A DNA stretch of 64,000 bases from Symbiodinium natans (taxonomy: Eukaryota; Sar; Dinophyceae; Suessiales; Symbiodiniaceae): assembly GCA_905221605.1 (NCBI GenBank), contig CAJNDS010000717.1, positions 5,001 through 69,000 of the forward strand. Direction: 5' to 3'. Below, piece by piece: positions 1 to 13,184 of the stretch (position 1 is the stretch's first letter; the number at the start of each line of letters is the position of its first letter). A program made the translations under genes and the position numbers. Under the pieces are notes generated by a model, which saw only the letters and a list, made by a program, of their open reading frames with translations, ran no database searches and was not told the DNA's origin.

Positions 1-376
1 CCCGTAAGGGGCCTTCCCCGTAAGGGGCCTTCCCCGTAAAACGGAGGGTCACCCAAAACCATCGTTTTTCAAATATTAACAAATCGCATTTTTACTACGG
101 GTCCGGCCAAATCCTGGGGCAGGGCCTTTAGAGTGACCCCCGCCAGAGCACCCCCACCAGAGCACTCCCGCCAGAGCACCCCCGCCAGAGCATCCCGCCA
201 GTTCGGCTAGATTCTTTTGGAAAACGGAGAGTCACCCAAAACGATCGTTTTTCAGTACCAAAAAATCGCATTTTCACTACGGGTCCGGCCAAATCCTGGA
301 CCAGGGCCTCCTCATCCCAGACAGTTTCTGAGTGCTCCTTGGACCATTTCTGCGCCTTTTTGGGCTCCTCCGGACC
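1..376. repeat. GC-rich minisatellites at left edge
   Basis: The first ~45 bases are two and a half copies of the 16-bp unit CCCCGTAAGGGGCCTT. From about 135 a short-period repeat built on CCAGAGCACCCCC follows, and a block beginning near 215 resembles 38-130 (both carry a CAAAAC-ATCG-TTTTTCA-type core and the phrase CTACGGGTCCGGCCAAATCC). The open frames across it are by-products of the repeat and I call no gene. Confidence 0.7.
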
Positions 377-1252
377 CCCGCCAGAGCACCCCCACCAGAG
401 CACCCACTGGAGCCCCCCCTCCACCAGGGCACCCCCACCAGAGCACCCCGCGAGAGCACCCACGCCAAGCACGGCTCCTCCCGGACCATTTCTGGGCTTT
501 CTGCGAGCCGGACCATTTCTGAGCCTTTTTTTGGGCTCCTCCCGGACAATTTCTGGGCTCCGCCCGGACCATTTCTGAGCCTTTTTGGGCTTCTCTGAGC
601 TTTTTTGGGCTCCTCCCAGACCATTTCTGGGCCTTTTTGGGATAGGCCCGGACCATTTCTGAACCAGGAAATCTTTTCAGGAAGCCTCCTTCGGCCAGGC
701 CTCCCAAACTTCATGAGGTCCCAGGACAGTCGCAGGACCAAAAACCAAAGGGAGCCCAAGGCATAGACCTATGGGTCTTGTAAGCCCGGTTTCAGCATCA
801 TAATTTGGAAACACCCCACCAGAGCACCCACTGGAGCCCCCCCTCCACCAGGGCACCCCCACCAGAGCACCCCGCGAGAGCACCCCCGCCAAGCACGGCT
901 CCTCCCGGACCATTTCTGGGCTTTCTGCGAGCCGGACCATTTCTGAGCCTTTTTTTGGGCTCCTCCCGGACAATTTCTGGGCTCCGCCCGGACCATTTCT
1001 GAGCCTTTTTGGGCTTCTCCCGGACCGTTTCTGAGCCTTTTTGGGCTCCTCCCGGACCATTTCTGGGCCTTTTTTGGGCTAGGCCCGGACCATTTCTGAA
1101 CCAGGAAATCTTTTCAGGAAGCCTCCTTCGGCCAGGCCTCCCAAACTTCATGAGGTCCCAGGACAGTCGCAGGACCAAAAACCAAAGGGAGCCCAAGGCA
1201 TAGACCTATGGGTCTTGTAAGCCCGGTTTCAGCATCATAATTTGGAAACACC
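377..1252. repeat. ~437-bp tandem duplication (two units)
   Basis: Two near-identical units, about 377-812 and 813-1252, lie head to tail. Both start with CCAGAGCACC repeats, continue with short repeats containing GGACCATTTCTGAGCC, and end with the same stretch finishing in AATTTGGAAACACC. The phrase GAACCAGGAAATC recurs at 661 and 1098, giving a 437-bp offset; a 13-bp indel lies in the middle. No coding signal. Confidence 0.8.
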
Positions 1253-1507
1253 GGGCGAAAAAAAGACCTAAACCCGCCAAACAAACCTATGGATCTTGGG
1301 GGGACAGAGAGGCCTTCGCGGGGGGTACCCCAGGATTTGGTCAAAGGCGGCCCGTAGCGCCCCCTCCCACTACTGTACTTACACACGATATTATAAAACC
1401 CTAAACCCGCCCAAGGTTGAGATGTGGGTGGGTGGGTTGGGAGAGTGCGTTGAACCTGGGCGCACACCACAACACACGTCCCGCGTGGTGGTGTGCGCGG
1501 AACCTTA

Positions 1508-2520
1508 GGAAACCCTAAACCCTAAACCCTAAACCCTAAACCCTAAACCCTAAACCCTAAACCCTAAACCCTAAACCCTAAACCCTAAACCCTAAACCCT
1601 AAACCCTAACCCTAAACCCTAAACCCTAAACCCTAAAACCCTAAACCCTAAACCCTAACCCTAAACCCTAAACCTAAACCTAAACCCTAAAACCCTAAAC
1701 CCTAAACCCTAAAAACCCTAAACCCTTAAACCTAAACCCTAACCCAAACCCTAAAACCCTAAACCCTAAACCCTAAAACCCTAAAACCCTAAACCCTAAA
1801 CCTTAAAACCCTAAACCCTAAATAAAACCCAAAAACCCTAAATAAACCCTAAACCCTAACCCTAAACCCTAAACCCTAAACCCTAAACCCTAAACCCTAA
1901 ACCTTAAACCCTAAACTAACCCCCAACCCTAAACCCTAAACCCCTAAATAAAAACCTAAAACCTAAAAAACCCTAAACCCTAAAAACCCCCACCCTAAAA
2001 ACCCTAAACCCTAAAACCCTAAACCCTAAACCTAAAAAACCCTTAAACCCTAAAACAACTACCTTAAAAAACCCTAAACCCTAAAAAACCCTAAACCCTA
2101 AAAAACCCTAAACCCTAAAAAACCCTAAACCCTAAAAAACCCTAAACCCTAAATAAACCCTAAAAACCCTAAACCCTAAAAACCCTAAACCCTAAACCCT
2201 AAAAACCCTAAACCCTAAAAACCCTAAACCCTAAATAAACCCTAAAACCCTAAAACCCTTTTGCATCCAGGTCTGACGCCGGGCATCACCTAATTTACTG
2301 AACCCTAAAACCCTAAAACCCTAAACCCTAAAACCCTAAAAACCCTAAAACCCTAAAAACCCTAAAAACCCTAACCCTAAAAACCCTAAACCCAACCCTA
2401 AACCCTAAAAAACCCTAAACCCTGAAACCCCTAAACCCTAAATAAACCCTAAACCCTAAACTAAACTAAACCCTAAAAACCCTACTAAACCCTAAACCCC
2501 TAAATAAACCCTAAACCCAA
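1508..2520. repeat. Degenerate telomeric heptamer array (CCCTAAA)
   Basis: About 1 kb of AAACCCT/CCCTAAA heptamers (plant- and dinoflagellate-type telomere repeat). The left ~100 bp is nearly perfect. Further right there are many length variants (CCCTAAAA, CCCTAAAAA, CCTAAA, CCCTAAATAAA). A ~45-bp non-telomeric island interrupts it near 2260-2305. The C-rich strand reads left to right, as at a left chromosome end, but 1.5 kb of other sequence lies outside it, so it is interstitial or subtelomeric (or an assembly join). Confidence 0.9.
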
Positions 2521-3235
2521 TGATGAGTGAGCCCCAACAAACAACCGCAAACAAACGCTCTGTTTCGCACGCACCTCACCAGGCCCACGCGGCACATACA
2601 CCGCACCGGGCAAGCACCACGCATACAACATACCACGCGTGCAGCTCACAACGCAGTCACCGCACCACATCACGCAACACGTCACACTACACATACACCA
2701 CACACAGAAACACAGACCAACACACGCGCACACACCAACAAGACCAACCACACATATGGCCCACAACCTCCACCACTGTGTTCCATGCACCGCGCCGCAC
2801 GTGCACTGCACAATACACCACGCGTACAGTTCACAATGAAATCACCGACACCACGCTCAGCACACACGCCCCGCGCATGCAACAAGCACCACACACATAC
2901 ACATACACGATGCGTAGACCATGCACCACACCTTGCTTGCATACACCACAAAACCCTGTAAAATGCACCACCAAGCCCCGAACCCGCGCTTACACCGCAC
3001 ACGCTTGCACACGTACATTTTCCCGCACCAAGCATACAGTGCACCACGCGTACATTGATTGCAACAACACGTCCACCCCACGAAGCATTCAAGCACCCCT
3101 TGCTTGCACGTGCATACCCTGCACAGCACAAAACACCACACCGCCACGCCTTCACCGCACCACGCACATACCACACCGCTCGTTCACCGCAGCTCGCCTT
3201 TATTTCATCACACAACGCATATAAACAACAACAAA
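2521..3235. repeat. AC-rich low-complexity block 1
   Basis: Strongly strand-biased A/C-rich sequence made of short phrases such as ACCACGCATACA and CACCACGCGTACA, almost free of G and T runs on the plus strand. Its long frames are His/Thr/Pro-rich and present in several frames at once, so they are not genes. It mirrors the block at 4195-4620 on the other side of the ~130-bp repeats. Confidence 0.7.
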
Positions 3236-3239
3236 TTTG

Positions 3240-4195
3240 ATATGAATATCGAAAACGCTTTTGGCATCGTGGCTAGATGGGTTTCATATGGACAGGTATA
3301 TGTTAGTCATGCATGCACGCTTGAGGAGGGAAGTGGACCGTGAATACTTTTGCTGCTGATTCGATGCATCTACGTGTGTGTGGACAGATATATGGTAATC
3401 ATGCGTGCTCGCTCGAGAAAGGCGATCTCTTTGTTTTGCTGTTCTATTTGTGATTTTCTGCGTCTAAGTGGTGCATCGTTGCTAGATTGGTTTCGTGCAC
3501 AAAGAGATATATAAGGTAATCATGCGTGCACGTCCGAGAAAGGAAGAGGATCGTGAATACGTTGCATTTTATTTTTGTGATTTAACGCGCCGAAGACGCG
3601 GTTTTGCATCGTTGCTAGATGGGTTTCATGCACGAACAGATATGTGGTAATCACGCGTGCACGTTCGAGAAAGAGGATCGTATACATACTTTGTTTTGCT
3701 GTGTTGTATGTGGGTTCTTGCGTCAACATGGCTTTGCATCGTTGCTAGATGGGCTTCATGTATGGACAATTATATCGCAGTCGTCATGCATGCACGCTTG
3801 AGAAGGTCGCAACAAATACTTTTTGCGGTTGTATTTTGTGACTTTATGCGTCTGACTGGTTTTGCACCGTTGCTAAATGGGTTTTCATGCGGGGACAAGT
3901 ATATGATAACCATGCGTGCACGTTCGAGACATAGGATCGTATACATACTTTGTTTTGCTGAGTTGTATTTGTGAGCTTTTGCGTCTACATGGCTTTGCAT
4001 CGTTGCTAAATGGGCGCTTCATGTATGGACAAAATAATATCGCAGTCGTCATGCACGCTTGAGAAGGCAACAAGGTCGCAAAGACTGTGTTTGCGGTTGT
4101 ATTTTGTGATTTTATGCGTCTGAATGGTTTTGCACCGTTGCTAGATGGGTTTCATGCGTGGACAAGTGTATGACAATCACGCGTGCACGCTCGAG
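3240..4195. repeat. ~130-bp tandem repeat, about 7-8 copies
   Basis: The phrase TTGCTAGATGGGTTTCATG, or a close variant, recurs near 3265, 3480, 3610, 3738, 3868, 3998 and 4138, i.e. about every 125-135 bp. Each unit continues with GGACAA(G)TATATGGTAAT, CATGCGTGCACG and TCGAGAAAG, then a T-rich tail (TTTGTTTTGCTG). Copies are diverged with small indels. Open frames in both directions are by-products. Confidence 0.85.
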
Positions 4196-4620
4196 AGCGC
4201 AAAGCTCCACACCACGCATGCAGCAAAGCACGCGTTCAATATATGCACCACGCATATACTGTATGCATCACACCCTGCAGACACCATGCCCACGCACGCA
4301 GATGCATCACATCACACCGCACTTGCACCACGCCACGCATACACTACACATTCGCCCAACACCGAACCAACACCATACGTACACCGCGCATGCACCACTG
4401 CACCATGCCACGCACACAACGCACATACACCACAACGCGCATACACCACACCGCGCATACACCACACTTGCACCACAGCGCATGCGACAACGCGCCACAT
4501 CTCACCACACGCAAGCCCACCACACAACCCCCACCCACACAAACGCCCACCACACATATGCCCACAACACCACACCAGACCACACCGCACTAGACCACAC
4601 CGCACCAGAAAACCACCGAG
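4195..4620. repeat. AC-rich low-complexity block 2
   Basis: The same style of sequence as 2521-3235 (CACCACGCATACAC phrases, A/C only for long stretches). It begins inside the last ~130-bp unit. The two AC-rich blocks flank the 130-bp array symmetrically, as if the array expanded inside one AC-rich block. Confidence 0.65.
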
Positions 4621-5435
4621 CCCATGGTGACTGCCGCAGCAGGACCAGGATACGTCGAAGGGCGGACCAAGCTCACTCACCATGAAGCCTCGCACAACCT
4701 CGCTGGTTCTGGGTCGTGTGTCCGGCCCGTTCGGGCGCTCTCGATCTGGACGGGCCATGGAAGTCATCCCAGAGGGCTCACCAAAGAAGGCTTGCCATGG
4801 GCTCCTTCCCCAAAGGGCGCTGCCAAGAAAGAGGTCCACACTAACCGTCCCCAGGTCGCTGGAAGGCACTCCAACACGGTCAACCGCGAGGCCCGGCCCC
4901 ACCAATCTCCCACAGTCCAGTTGTACGAGTGGTTACGCACACAGGGCCAGCTGAGCTGCCTTTCGTGCCGGATTAGTGGGATAATCGGTGGTTAACGAAT
5001 CGCATCCCTAGTCACCAACTTCCGGCTATCGACCAGCCCAACCCAAACAACCAACCAACCAACCGACCGACCGACCAACCGACCAACAAAGAACACACAC
5101 ACACACACCCATACACGCACAAGCACATGCACCCACACACGCACGCGCGCAACCAGCAACATAGCATCTGCCATGCCAGTCTCCCAAAGCATCCAAGCAT
5201 GTTGTCGGCCTCTGTCCTGTACAGGGTCTGCTGCGCCTTGCTTTTGTTGTGCTGTATAGGCTCCCCTCACCAGCCATGTATAAACTTTCAAAAACTGTCT
5301 GCTTGAGGTCACTGGACGCGCTCAACGCGCCTTCCAGGAGGTACTGCAAGTGCAACCAACATGCAGGGCTACTTTATCTTGGGCTGGCCAACACAGCAAC
5401 CAAGCCATACATTCAGGTGGGAAAAAAAACAACAA
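4621..5435. other. No gene seen; short microsatellites
   Basis: Unique sequence with no recognisable coding signal. At 5035-5145 there is an AACC/GACC tetranucleotide run passing into CA-rich repeats. Confidence 0.5.
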
Positions 5436-5605
5436 CAGCATTTAGGGTTTAGGGTCTAGGGGTTTAAGGCTGGAGATTTAGGGCATGCAGTAGGGTTTGC
5501 GGCCTGTACGTTGGGAGGGCTTAAGGCTTGGGGCTGATGGGTTCATGGGTTTAAGGGGTTTTGGGTTGCAGGTTCTTGGGCTTATGCCCTAGACCCTAAA
5601 TCCCA
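5436..5605. repeat. Degenerate TTTAGGG-like stretch, inverted orientation
   Basis: Contains TTTAGGGTTTAGGGTCTAGG at its start, then decayed variants (GGTTTAAGG, GATTTAGGGC, TAGGGTTTGC, GGTTTTGGG). The G-rich strand here is the plus strand, opposite to the array at 1508-2520. The two oppose each other across a ~3-kb repeat-rich core. Confidence 0.6.
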
Positions 5606-8600
5606 AAACCGTTGGGCTTGCAGGTTGAAGGGCGTTCCGAAACTATTGCGCAGTGCGCAAGCGGTGACACTGCGCCGAGACAGTTTCCATCATGCATGAA
5701 TAAAGAAGTCCGTGTGCCATCGGTAGCGAGACACGCGCAACTTTTTCTGGCAAGATGCCTTCAGCATCTATGGCATGCAGCGGCTACTGAAAAGAAATGG
5801 CAAACTTGGCGCTCTAGTGACCCCCATCAACTGGTAATTAGTGCTGTATCCGAAGATGCTATACTTAAAGCAAGACACCAGGAGATCCTCCACAAAGATG
5901 TCAAAGAAGATAACGAAGGAAATTTTATATAAGCAATAAATTTCAAGCGTGACTTGTGCGCGCCAAATGTTCAAGTCGAAAGCTTCTTTGCCACATCATA
6001 TGAGATCAACTCTTGCTCTGTGCACTCATGCTCGACAGTGTGGGAATGTTCTTCAGATCATGCTCTGCACTCTTACACTTGGTGGCACAGATTCGATGCT
6101 CAACACCTGCTTTGCAGACTCACGTCTGACGGTATGGACCTGCTCTTCAAGTCATGCTTGATGCTCCTACACTCAGAAAGGCATCTTGCAAAGCTGTTCT
6201 GCGAATCCTGCTTGCAAATCACCACCTGGGTACGTGGAAACTGGCGTGCTCTTCAAACCTGCTCTTCACACCGTCAACGATCACCACAAATTCTTCACGC
6301 TCACTCTTGACTCTCGACAATGCCACATAGCTCTTCAAATCTCTACGCTCACATGACTGGCACATGCAAGGGATCATTGAATGTTCTTCACGCTCACTCA
6401 CGACGATGCCGGCCTGCTCTTCAGCTCTTGCAAACCTTCTAAAAATCAACGGGTGCTCCACACTCTCACTTTTGACGCTGCCATCTTGCGAATCTCTACG
6501 CTCACATACTGTCCGGATTACATCTTCAGTCAGGACAATGTCATCGTGCTCTTCAATTCTCTGCTCGTTTGTGTCGGAAAATGCTCTGCAAATATGCACA
6601 CTTACACGCTGCCAGCAACCTCCAGGCAGAATCGACGGCGCTCTCCACGCTCACTCTTCGAAGCACCAGCCTGGTGGCCACGAAACCATGAAGAATTGAA
6701 CTTGCCGCCATCCGTCGGGGGAGGGATTTAGCCTTCAAGATTGGAGGAATCGACCATTTGAGGGCCCCCCCGTGCCCACTAATTCCTTGATTGTCATTAC
6801 ATGTAAGGCGCGTGGTCACAGCAACTATTCGAGAGCTTGATTGCTAAACGGCGATTCTCTCGACTCGTATTCCAAAAAGCTCGTTCTCCTAACGACACGG
6901 GCTCATAGTATCCCCTTCAAAGAAAACTAAATAATAGACAAACCCTATATTGTACCGTGGCCTTGTCATGATTATTGTTCAGAAACCCCCATAAAGACCA
7001 TGTATCTCACGAGCTATTTCAGTAGCTAAGCTAGCTGCAGCTAGTTGTCTTGCAATCTTTTCGCCGTCCGCAAAGTTGCCATGTCTCTGGATCTCCAACT
7101 CTACGGAGAAATTCTTTCACCCACATCAAGATCTTTAGTGAAAGTTCCTCGTCATGGACCATGGCCAGGTGTTTCTGGCGGCATTTGCCATGACCTGGGC
7201 TTGAAATATTCTTCTCCTTCTATACATCATGTCTTCTCTTGGCATGTCCTCCAACGACCCCCAACCACTCAAGGTCAGAACAAGGGCAGTATTCGATGAT
7301 TCTACCTTAGCAAACATGCTCCCCACAGCAATCACAGCAGCCAGCTTTTATTCCCGCCAAGGTCTCGAAAGAAGCGCAGCGGTCTTGGGCAGTTGCGCAC
7401 ATGCTCTGCAAGTGCAACTGCAGCGTGGCGGCAAGCTTGGGCAATACCAACGAGACTTTCCATGATAGTAGGGGCATCAGGTGCCAAGAGGGCCAACAAA
7501 TGCCACTAGTACAGCCTGCCCATGCTCCCCATACCACCGCTGTAGGGGCCAGACCTGTTACTTCCGGTTATCGGCCGTTTCATCAGCCCGATCGGCGCAG
7601 CTTGCACGCTGCCTGCAAGCGGCCCAGGCCCGGGCTGTGCTGTGATGGGAGGCGCGGTCACGACTGGGATTTCGGACGCACAGCTTTGCTGGCATAACGC
7701 GCAGACCTCAGGTATTCACCAGCAGACTCACGCTGAACTAATTCGCCGACAAGGCAATAAGCGAATGCCGGATGAAGCCCCAATCACCCTGTTAGGTGTA
7801 CCGAATCCAGAAGTCGGACATGTAAAACTTGCGCGCGTATGTCAACCTATGTTAGCTCATGGCCTAGGAGAACCCAGATAAGGGGGACGACAGTTCTGCC
7901 CCTAAAGGGACTGCAAGTAAGCGAACGGGGCGTTCATGGTTCAAGGAGAGGCGAGGAAGAGCTCCAAAACGGTAGCGCCCTGGTTGGCAGGCTGCAAAGC
8001 GCACAGAGACGTCACCCGACGCCCGGTTATGCCCGGTTATTGCACGCCCCTTTCCCCCCTCCATTCTTTACCACACGGACCCGCGCATCACGAGCATCAG
8101 CAGACCTTCGTTTCCCCAAAAATCACCAACCCGCCAGTTGCCCTTTGGTTGTCCGGCATGTTTGAATCAAGTGCAATCGCTCGGAAAGGAAGCTGTGCAC
8201 GCAGATGAGCCGTGAGAAACACTATTTGTAGATGCTCAGAAAGGAGCTGCCGAGCCGAACACGCTACGGCGGCTGTTCAGATCCGCAAACTCCACCGAAA
8301 GTCAAAGCTCACGGAATCTCACGGAGGTTTGAGCAGACACTCGGCCAAAATGGCTTGAGACATTTTGGGAAATTTTGGGTTTAGTTTCCCAGCTGGACAC
8401 CACGACATTCTCAACGAACCGTTTTCAGGCGTTTTCAGGCGCATCCACACATGCAGGTACCTTGTACGGGTACTTTACATTTGTAGGATCCCATCTTTGC
8501 AAATCACACAAAATCCAAATATCACAAAAAAAGACTGATCTACAAGTCCGCTCCTTAGAGTCGTTCAATCACGGCTGATATTATGATGCAGCTGCCAGGG
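5606..8600. other. No recognisable gene; degenerate GCTCTTCA repeats at 5985-6600
   Basis: Scattered short open frames show no family I know. The longest plausible one is 5612-5932 (+, 106 codons), with no known motif. From 5985 to 6600 a degenerate repeat is visible: GCTCTTCA/GTTCTTCA recurs about ten times and CTCTACGCTCACAT twice, near 6340 and 6495. Exons too short to recognise could exist here. Confidence 0.4.
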
Positions 8601-11600
8601 GTGCATGCGCATCGTTGCTCTATCTTTGGGCTTTCGGGATATCATGGCAGCGCCAGCACTGACAATTCATGCCAAGTAACACAGCCAATCAAGTGGCCAT
8701 TTGCATTGCGCTTCAGCTGGAGCAAAGGGGCTGGCCTAAAGCAATCACGAAAATTTGATCCCAAGCCGTCAAAGAGAGAGCATTGCACGCAAGTCTTGTG
8801 CCGAAGAGATGCGCAGCTGCCTTTGCCTTGGCCATGTCTTTACCTCGTTTTGCGCTGACAGCCAAGCAAGCTGCCTGAGACTTACTCCAGCAATTGCTGT
8901 TAAAGACAAAACTCAACCCATCGGCAGTTCTGAGCAGAAGCGGCTGTGAGGCTGAAAATGCTCACAAACCTCCTGCTCTCCAAGTCACCCAGAACGGCAT
9001 CTTTCAGGTCCATTGGGGCTGTGCCGCCAGTAACGTTGACTGCCTGCAGCTTGCGATTCCACTGCTTAGGCTTCGACAGTTTACTTTTTTGTCGCTTTTG
9101 CCGAGGCGGCCGAAGACAATGAATGTGGCTCCAAGGGAAGGTCCCCTTGTTGCCGCGCATTGCCCCTCGCTCTGGTTGCGTTGGCTGGACGAGGGGGGCA
9201 TAGCTGGGGGGGGGGGCATCCTTGCGCCATCCCCATGCCTGCACAGTCGTTTTCCCCTTTTTGCTGCAAGCGCCCTTCTCGGCGTGGCTCTCTCGGCCTT
9301 GCTTCTCGGTCCTCCTCTTTTCTCCCAAAATGCCGACCCCCTCCCTCCACCCGTTTTTCGGCTTCGCCTGACATTTCCATGATCCGACCTCAGGAGCCGG
9401 GCACGGGCACGCCAACAGCAAACACCACCCAGCACAGAAGAGCCAGAGAGCTCAGGGAGGTTGCAACATGTGTTGCAAGGACACCTACAAACCATAGAGA
9501 CAACCGAGCTGAACCGCGATAAGCTTTGAATGATGTTGCATGGAATTCGGCTTACTTTTGGCCCGACGCAAGATGGGGAAGTTGACCGTTTTTGCCGGAA
9601 GAACCTGAAATCCCAATGAACGCAGAGGACTCTGGAAGTTAACGAAGTCGAGATCCCTTCCCAGCATGGTTACCAAAAGCAGCGAGTTCCTTACGAAATT
9701 ATGGGCATCCTTGAGTGGATAGAATTTGATTTCGGATTTTGCTTTCGAAATCTGGGTGGTTTCCCGACCGCGTAGACAGAGGGCGCATGCTTCGAAATCT
9801 GCACGGCTTCCCGACCCCATAGATAGAACACGGTTGGAGGGTTGGGCAGGGGGCGTACTTCATGCCTTCTGGGCGAGATGCAATTTTGGTTTCCACCCTC
9901 TACACAAACATGTGCCCGTAGTTGCGGGTTGCGGTGCGCGGTGCAACTCGTAATCTATGGTTTCAACATGTTTCAACCCAATGCTCGCCAGGAAGGAATT
10001 CGAGGGGGGGGGGGGAGGGATAACAATAAACACTCCACGTCGATTTCCTTCAATGTTTCCCTGCAGTGGTTTTGCCATACGGCAACAAGAAGGTAAACTT
10101 TCCACTTGGCTGTCGCACTGGCAATCCATACAGAGCCCATGGATCATCAGGTCGCGGGGTCGAGGGTGAGGTCACATACACGACGCAAGACGATCTGTCA
10201 TTTTGGCTTCCCCAATATCTCGAAGGTGTTTTTCTCCGACAACCACCACCAGGGGGACGTCTGCAGGGGAAAGGGGTCTCCGGGTGTTGGGGTGTCAGCC
10301 ACTGCCTGTCAATACAGGATGTGCCACCCGAGTGTACCCAAGCCCAATATGGGCAGCTGACACAAACTAACGCAGACCAGGAGCCAGGCGTGAAGCAGGG
10401 AAGTATTCCTACACGACCTGGAGGAGGAACAAAAACGAGCCCACCACCAAACAGAAATTGTGTTTGTTTTTGCAGCATTGCATACGGCGCCCATTCCACA
10501 TCATCGTGTGTGTTTTAGGTTTTTGGGGCAGCTTTCGGCTTCAGCGTTGCAGCATTGTTTGTCGGGACTTCAGGCTTGCAGTACGGTGCCCTTCCGTTGC
10601 CGGGTTGGTTTGCAGCGCCAATGACATGCGACCAGCAAGTGAAGCCTGCATCTTCCCTGGCTTCACTTCGCAGGGCTGCAGGTCAAATTGGACGCGGTCG
10701 CCTGACTCTGCGGGCAGGTTCCCAAACATGTTGCAATTTCCATGATTACCGTTGCTGTATCAAACCGAGCGTTTTCATTCTCATGGCCACTATTCTTGGC
10801 ACCCAGGAAACTCAATGTGCATGAACATTGCGGTTGAGAGAACTCTGGTCTCACCAAGTTCAAGCAATCAAAATCTCAGTGGCCCACAGCTCAAACAATG
10901 CTCAGAAGCCCTGCCCTCTGCCTGTGACAGGGCGGGTTCCGATGCAGTCGGCAAGCTCGACCCAGGCAGTTATGCCATCCATGCATTGCACCCACCCAAG
11001 GCCTGCAAGGGATTGAAAGGGATTCAGAATGGAAAGGATTGTGGCTGGATTCAGAAGGGATTAAGTCTATACCCTGCACTCCTGAAAAAGCTTGGGCGTA
11101 TCATGGCGACAAGCAGGAGATTCAGGTTGCCAGGGGACTGCAAATTAAAGGAGGTTCGACATTAGTAAACTTGAACCCTGCCGTCGAGAGCTGTGGTTTT
11201 TTCCACTCAGCGCAGGACAGCCGAAGACTTGTCTTGCAGTCTACCAGACGTAACCGTGGCATGTCATGATAGTGAACACGCTTAAGCACAGGCGTCGCAT
11301 CGTTAGCCACGAGCAGTTCATCTCGTTGTGACTGTGTGCCCAGGACAGAACTCAGAGACAAGCAAGTCAAGTGCCAATCAATGCCCAATGCGAATGCTGT
11401 TTGCTGTTTGGGACATCTGGTGTGTGACTGGTCACGGTGCTTGTAACATCCTTACATATGGAGAGAAGAGTCATGAGAGCAGAGTCGGGCGCCTTTCGTG
11501 TTGAATGCCTTGATGACACCAAGGTGCTGGCCGGTGCCTTCAACAAACTCAACTCAAAGGAGTCACTGGCAGCCTTTGGAGTAGCATCGGATCCCGAGTG

Positions 11601-13155
11601 ATCGTGCTCAAGGCTTCGTGGGCTCAATATGGCTCAGAGGCAGAGAGACGCCTGGTGCTGGGACAGCTTGACCCTTGCCCTTTGTGTTGCAGCAGCGCTC
11701 ATCAGTACCACCCACGACCTAAGGCACATGCAAACGGTGGATGTGAATTAGGCCCTCAATTCTCGTTTGGGAGTTGCATATGCAGCTAGCAGTGTCAGAT
11801 TCCGAATAAAGCGATTTTTGTCCTCAAATGTGCCCAGCACTGTTCCAGTATGAACTCGAGAGGCCCTTTTGGCCTGCATGTGCTCAGGGTTGTCCTGGTC
11901 ACGCTTCGCAATTGAATGTGTTACCTTGTTGCTTGAACGGCATCTCCCGCGTACGATTACGCAGCTACATTACGTCACTGTTGTGTCCTTGCGCGGCTCG
12001 ACCTCGAAAGAAACGATATCTCCAGGTCTCGGCTGGCCCCCGGTGAAAAGCTCCTCAGCAATTGAACAACACATGAGAAGCGATGATGACAACAAGAGGC
12101 AGGTGCAATGATGGAATGGGCGGCGTATTGCGCAACAAAACTCTACCCCTCTACGAAAAAGCATGAGAGTGCAACTGACACATGCAAACCCTTGCACGCA
12201 AGCATCTACATCTTCTGGCTTGCAGTCGTTGACATGAACCATGACGTCAGTACCATTGAGGTCAACGAATCCTCAGGCTCAGTCCATCGTGCATGGCTCT
12301 CAATTCGTCACACTTGCAAAGGGCGGTCTGAGCAGTGGCATCCGCATGGAGAGGACATGGGACGGCAAGAAAACATAGGAAAACCATGGAAAACCTTTCC
12401 AACCGCAACCCGGCTCTCGCCAGCTTCTCTGCCGAGGCTCCCCACCCTCGCTCTGCATGAAATCTTGTGACCTCTCAAATGGGAAGGTTTGTTCAACGTC
12501 ATCTTTCCGTGGAGGCTCTCATCTCGGTCAATTCCCGTCCTTGCCCGTAAATCGCTGCCGCGACATGTCTGGGGCATTCACCATGGCTGTATCCCTTGTG
12601 TCCATAGCCATGATTGCAGATGCAGCGTTCAGAGTTCAACGTGCTTGACGAATTTCTTTGACTGGCATGCTACAGCATGTGAACGTGGGGCAGGCTTGGC
12701 GCCTGCTGGGTGGCTACTGGGCAAGTTGAGTGGGCTGCGGGTGCCGTTGGCTAATTTGCATTTTTGTATGTTTTCTTGTCAGAACTGTTGTTGCAGTAGC
12801 TATTGGCGAACAGAACACAGCATAAGTGGCGGAGCAATGGCAACTGCACACATGCAAACAACCATTCGGAGCTCGACCACACTTCTCATGGCACGGCCAT
12901 GGCCTAGATGCGTTTTGCACGCACTTTATACGCACTTTGACTTTGCAAAGCCGCAGGAACAAGCCCCGCCGGTCTCGACGCGCTCCGGATGTATAATGAC
13001 AGATACATACAAAATAAGCAATCAATAAGCAAACAAACAACCAGCGGAGACAAATAAAGACACAAAAACAAGAAAAATGAAAGTTTTAACCTGATAGGAT
13101 CCACGAACCCGAATGCAGAAAGCAGCCACCAAAAACGTAAATATAACTCAATATA
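8600..13155. other. No recognisable gene
   Basis: No conserved domain seen in either strand. Local oddities are a 12-base G run near 9207-9218, a G run near 10003-10012 and a pyrimidine-rich stretch at 9230-9370. It may hold introns or UTRs of genes whose exons are too small to identify without protein alignment. Confidence 0.35.
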
Positions 13156-13184
13156 AACGAAACGTCGGTGGCGGGCAGACGGAC

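Noticed and set aside
2500-3343. AC-rich open frames of 100-234 codons
   Set aside because: Low-complexity His/Thr/Pro frames on both strands over the AC-rich block; no gene features.
8340-8362. Relic of the dinoflagellate spliced leader (GGCCAAAATGGCTTGAG)
   Set aside because: Shares only the short self-complementary AGCCATTTTGGC core with the leader as I recall it, and the end does not match.
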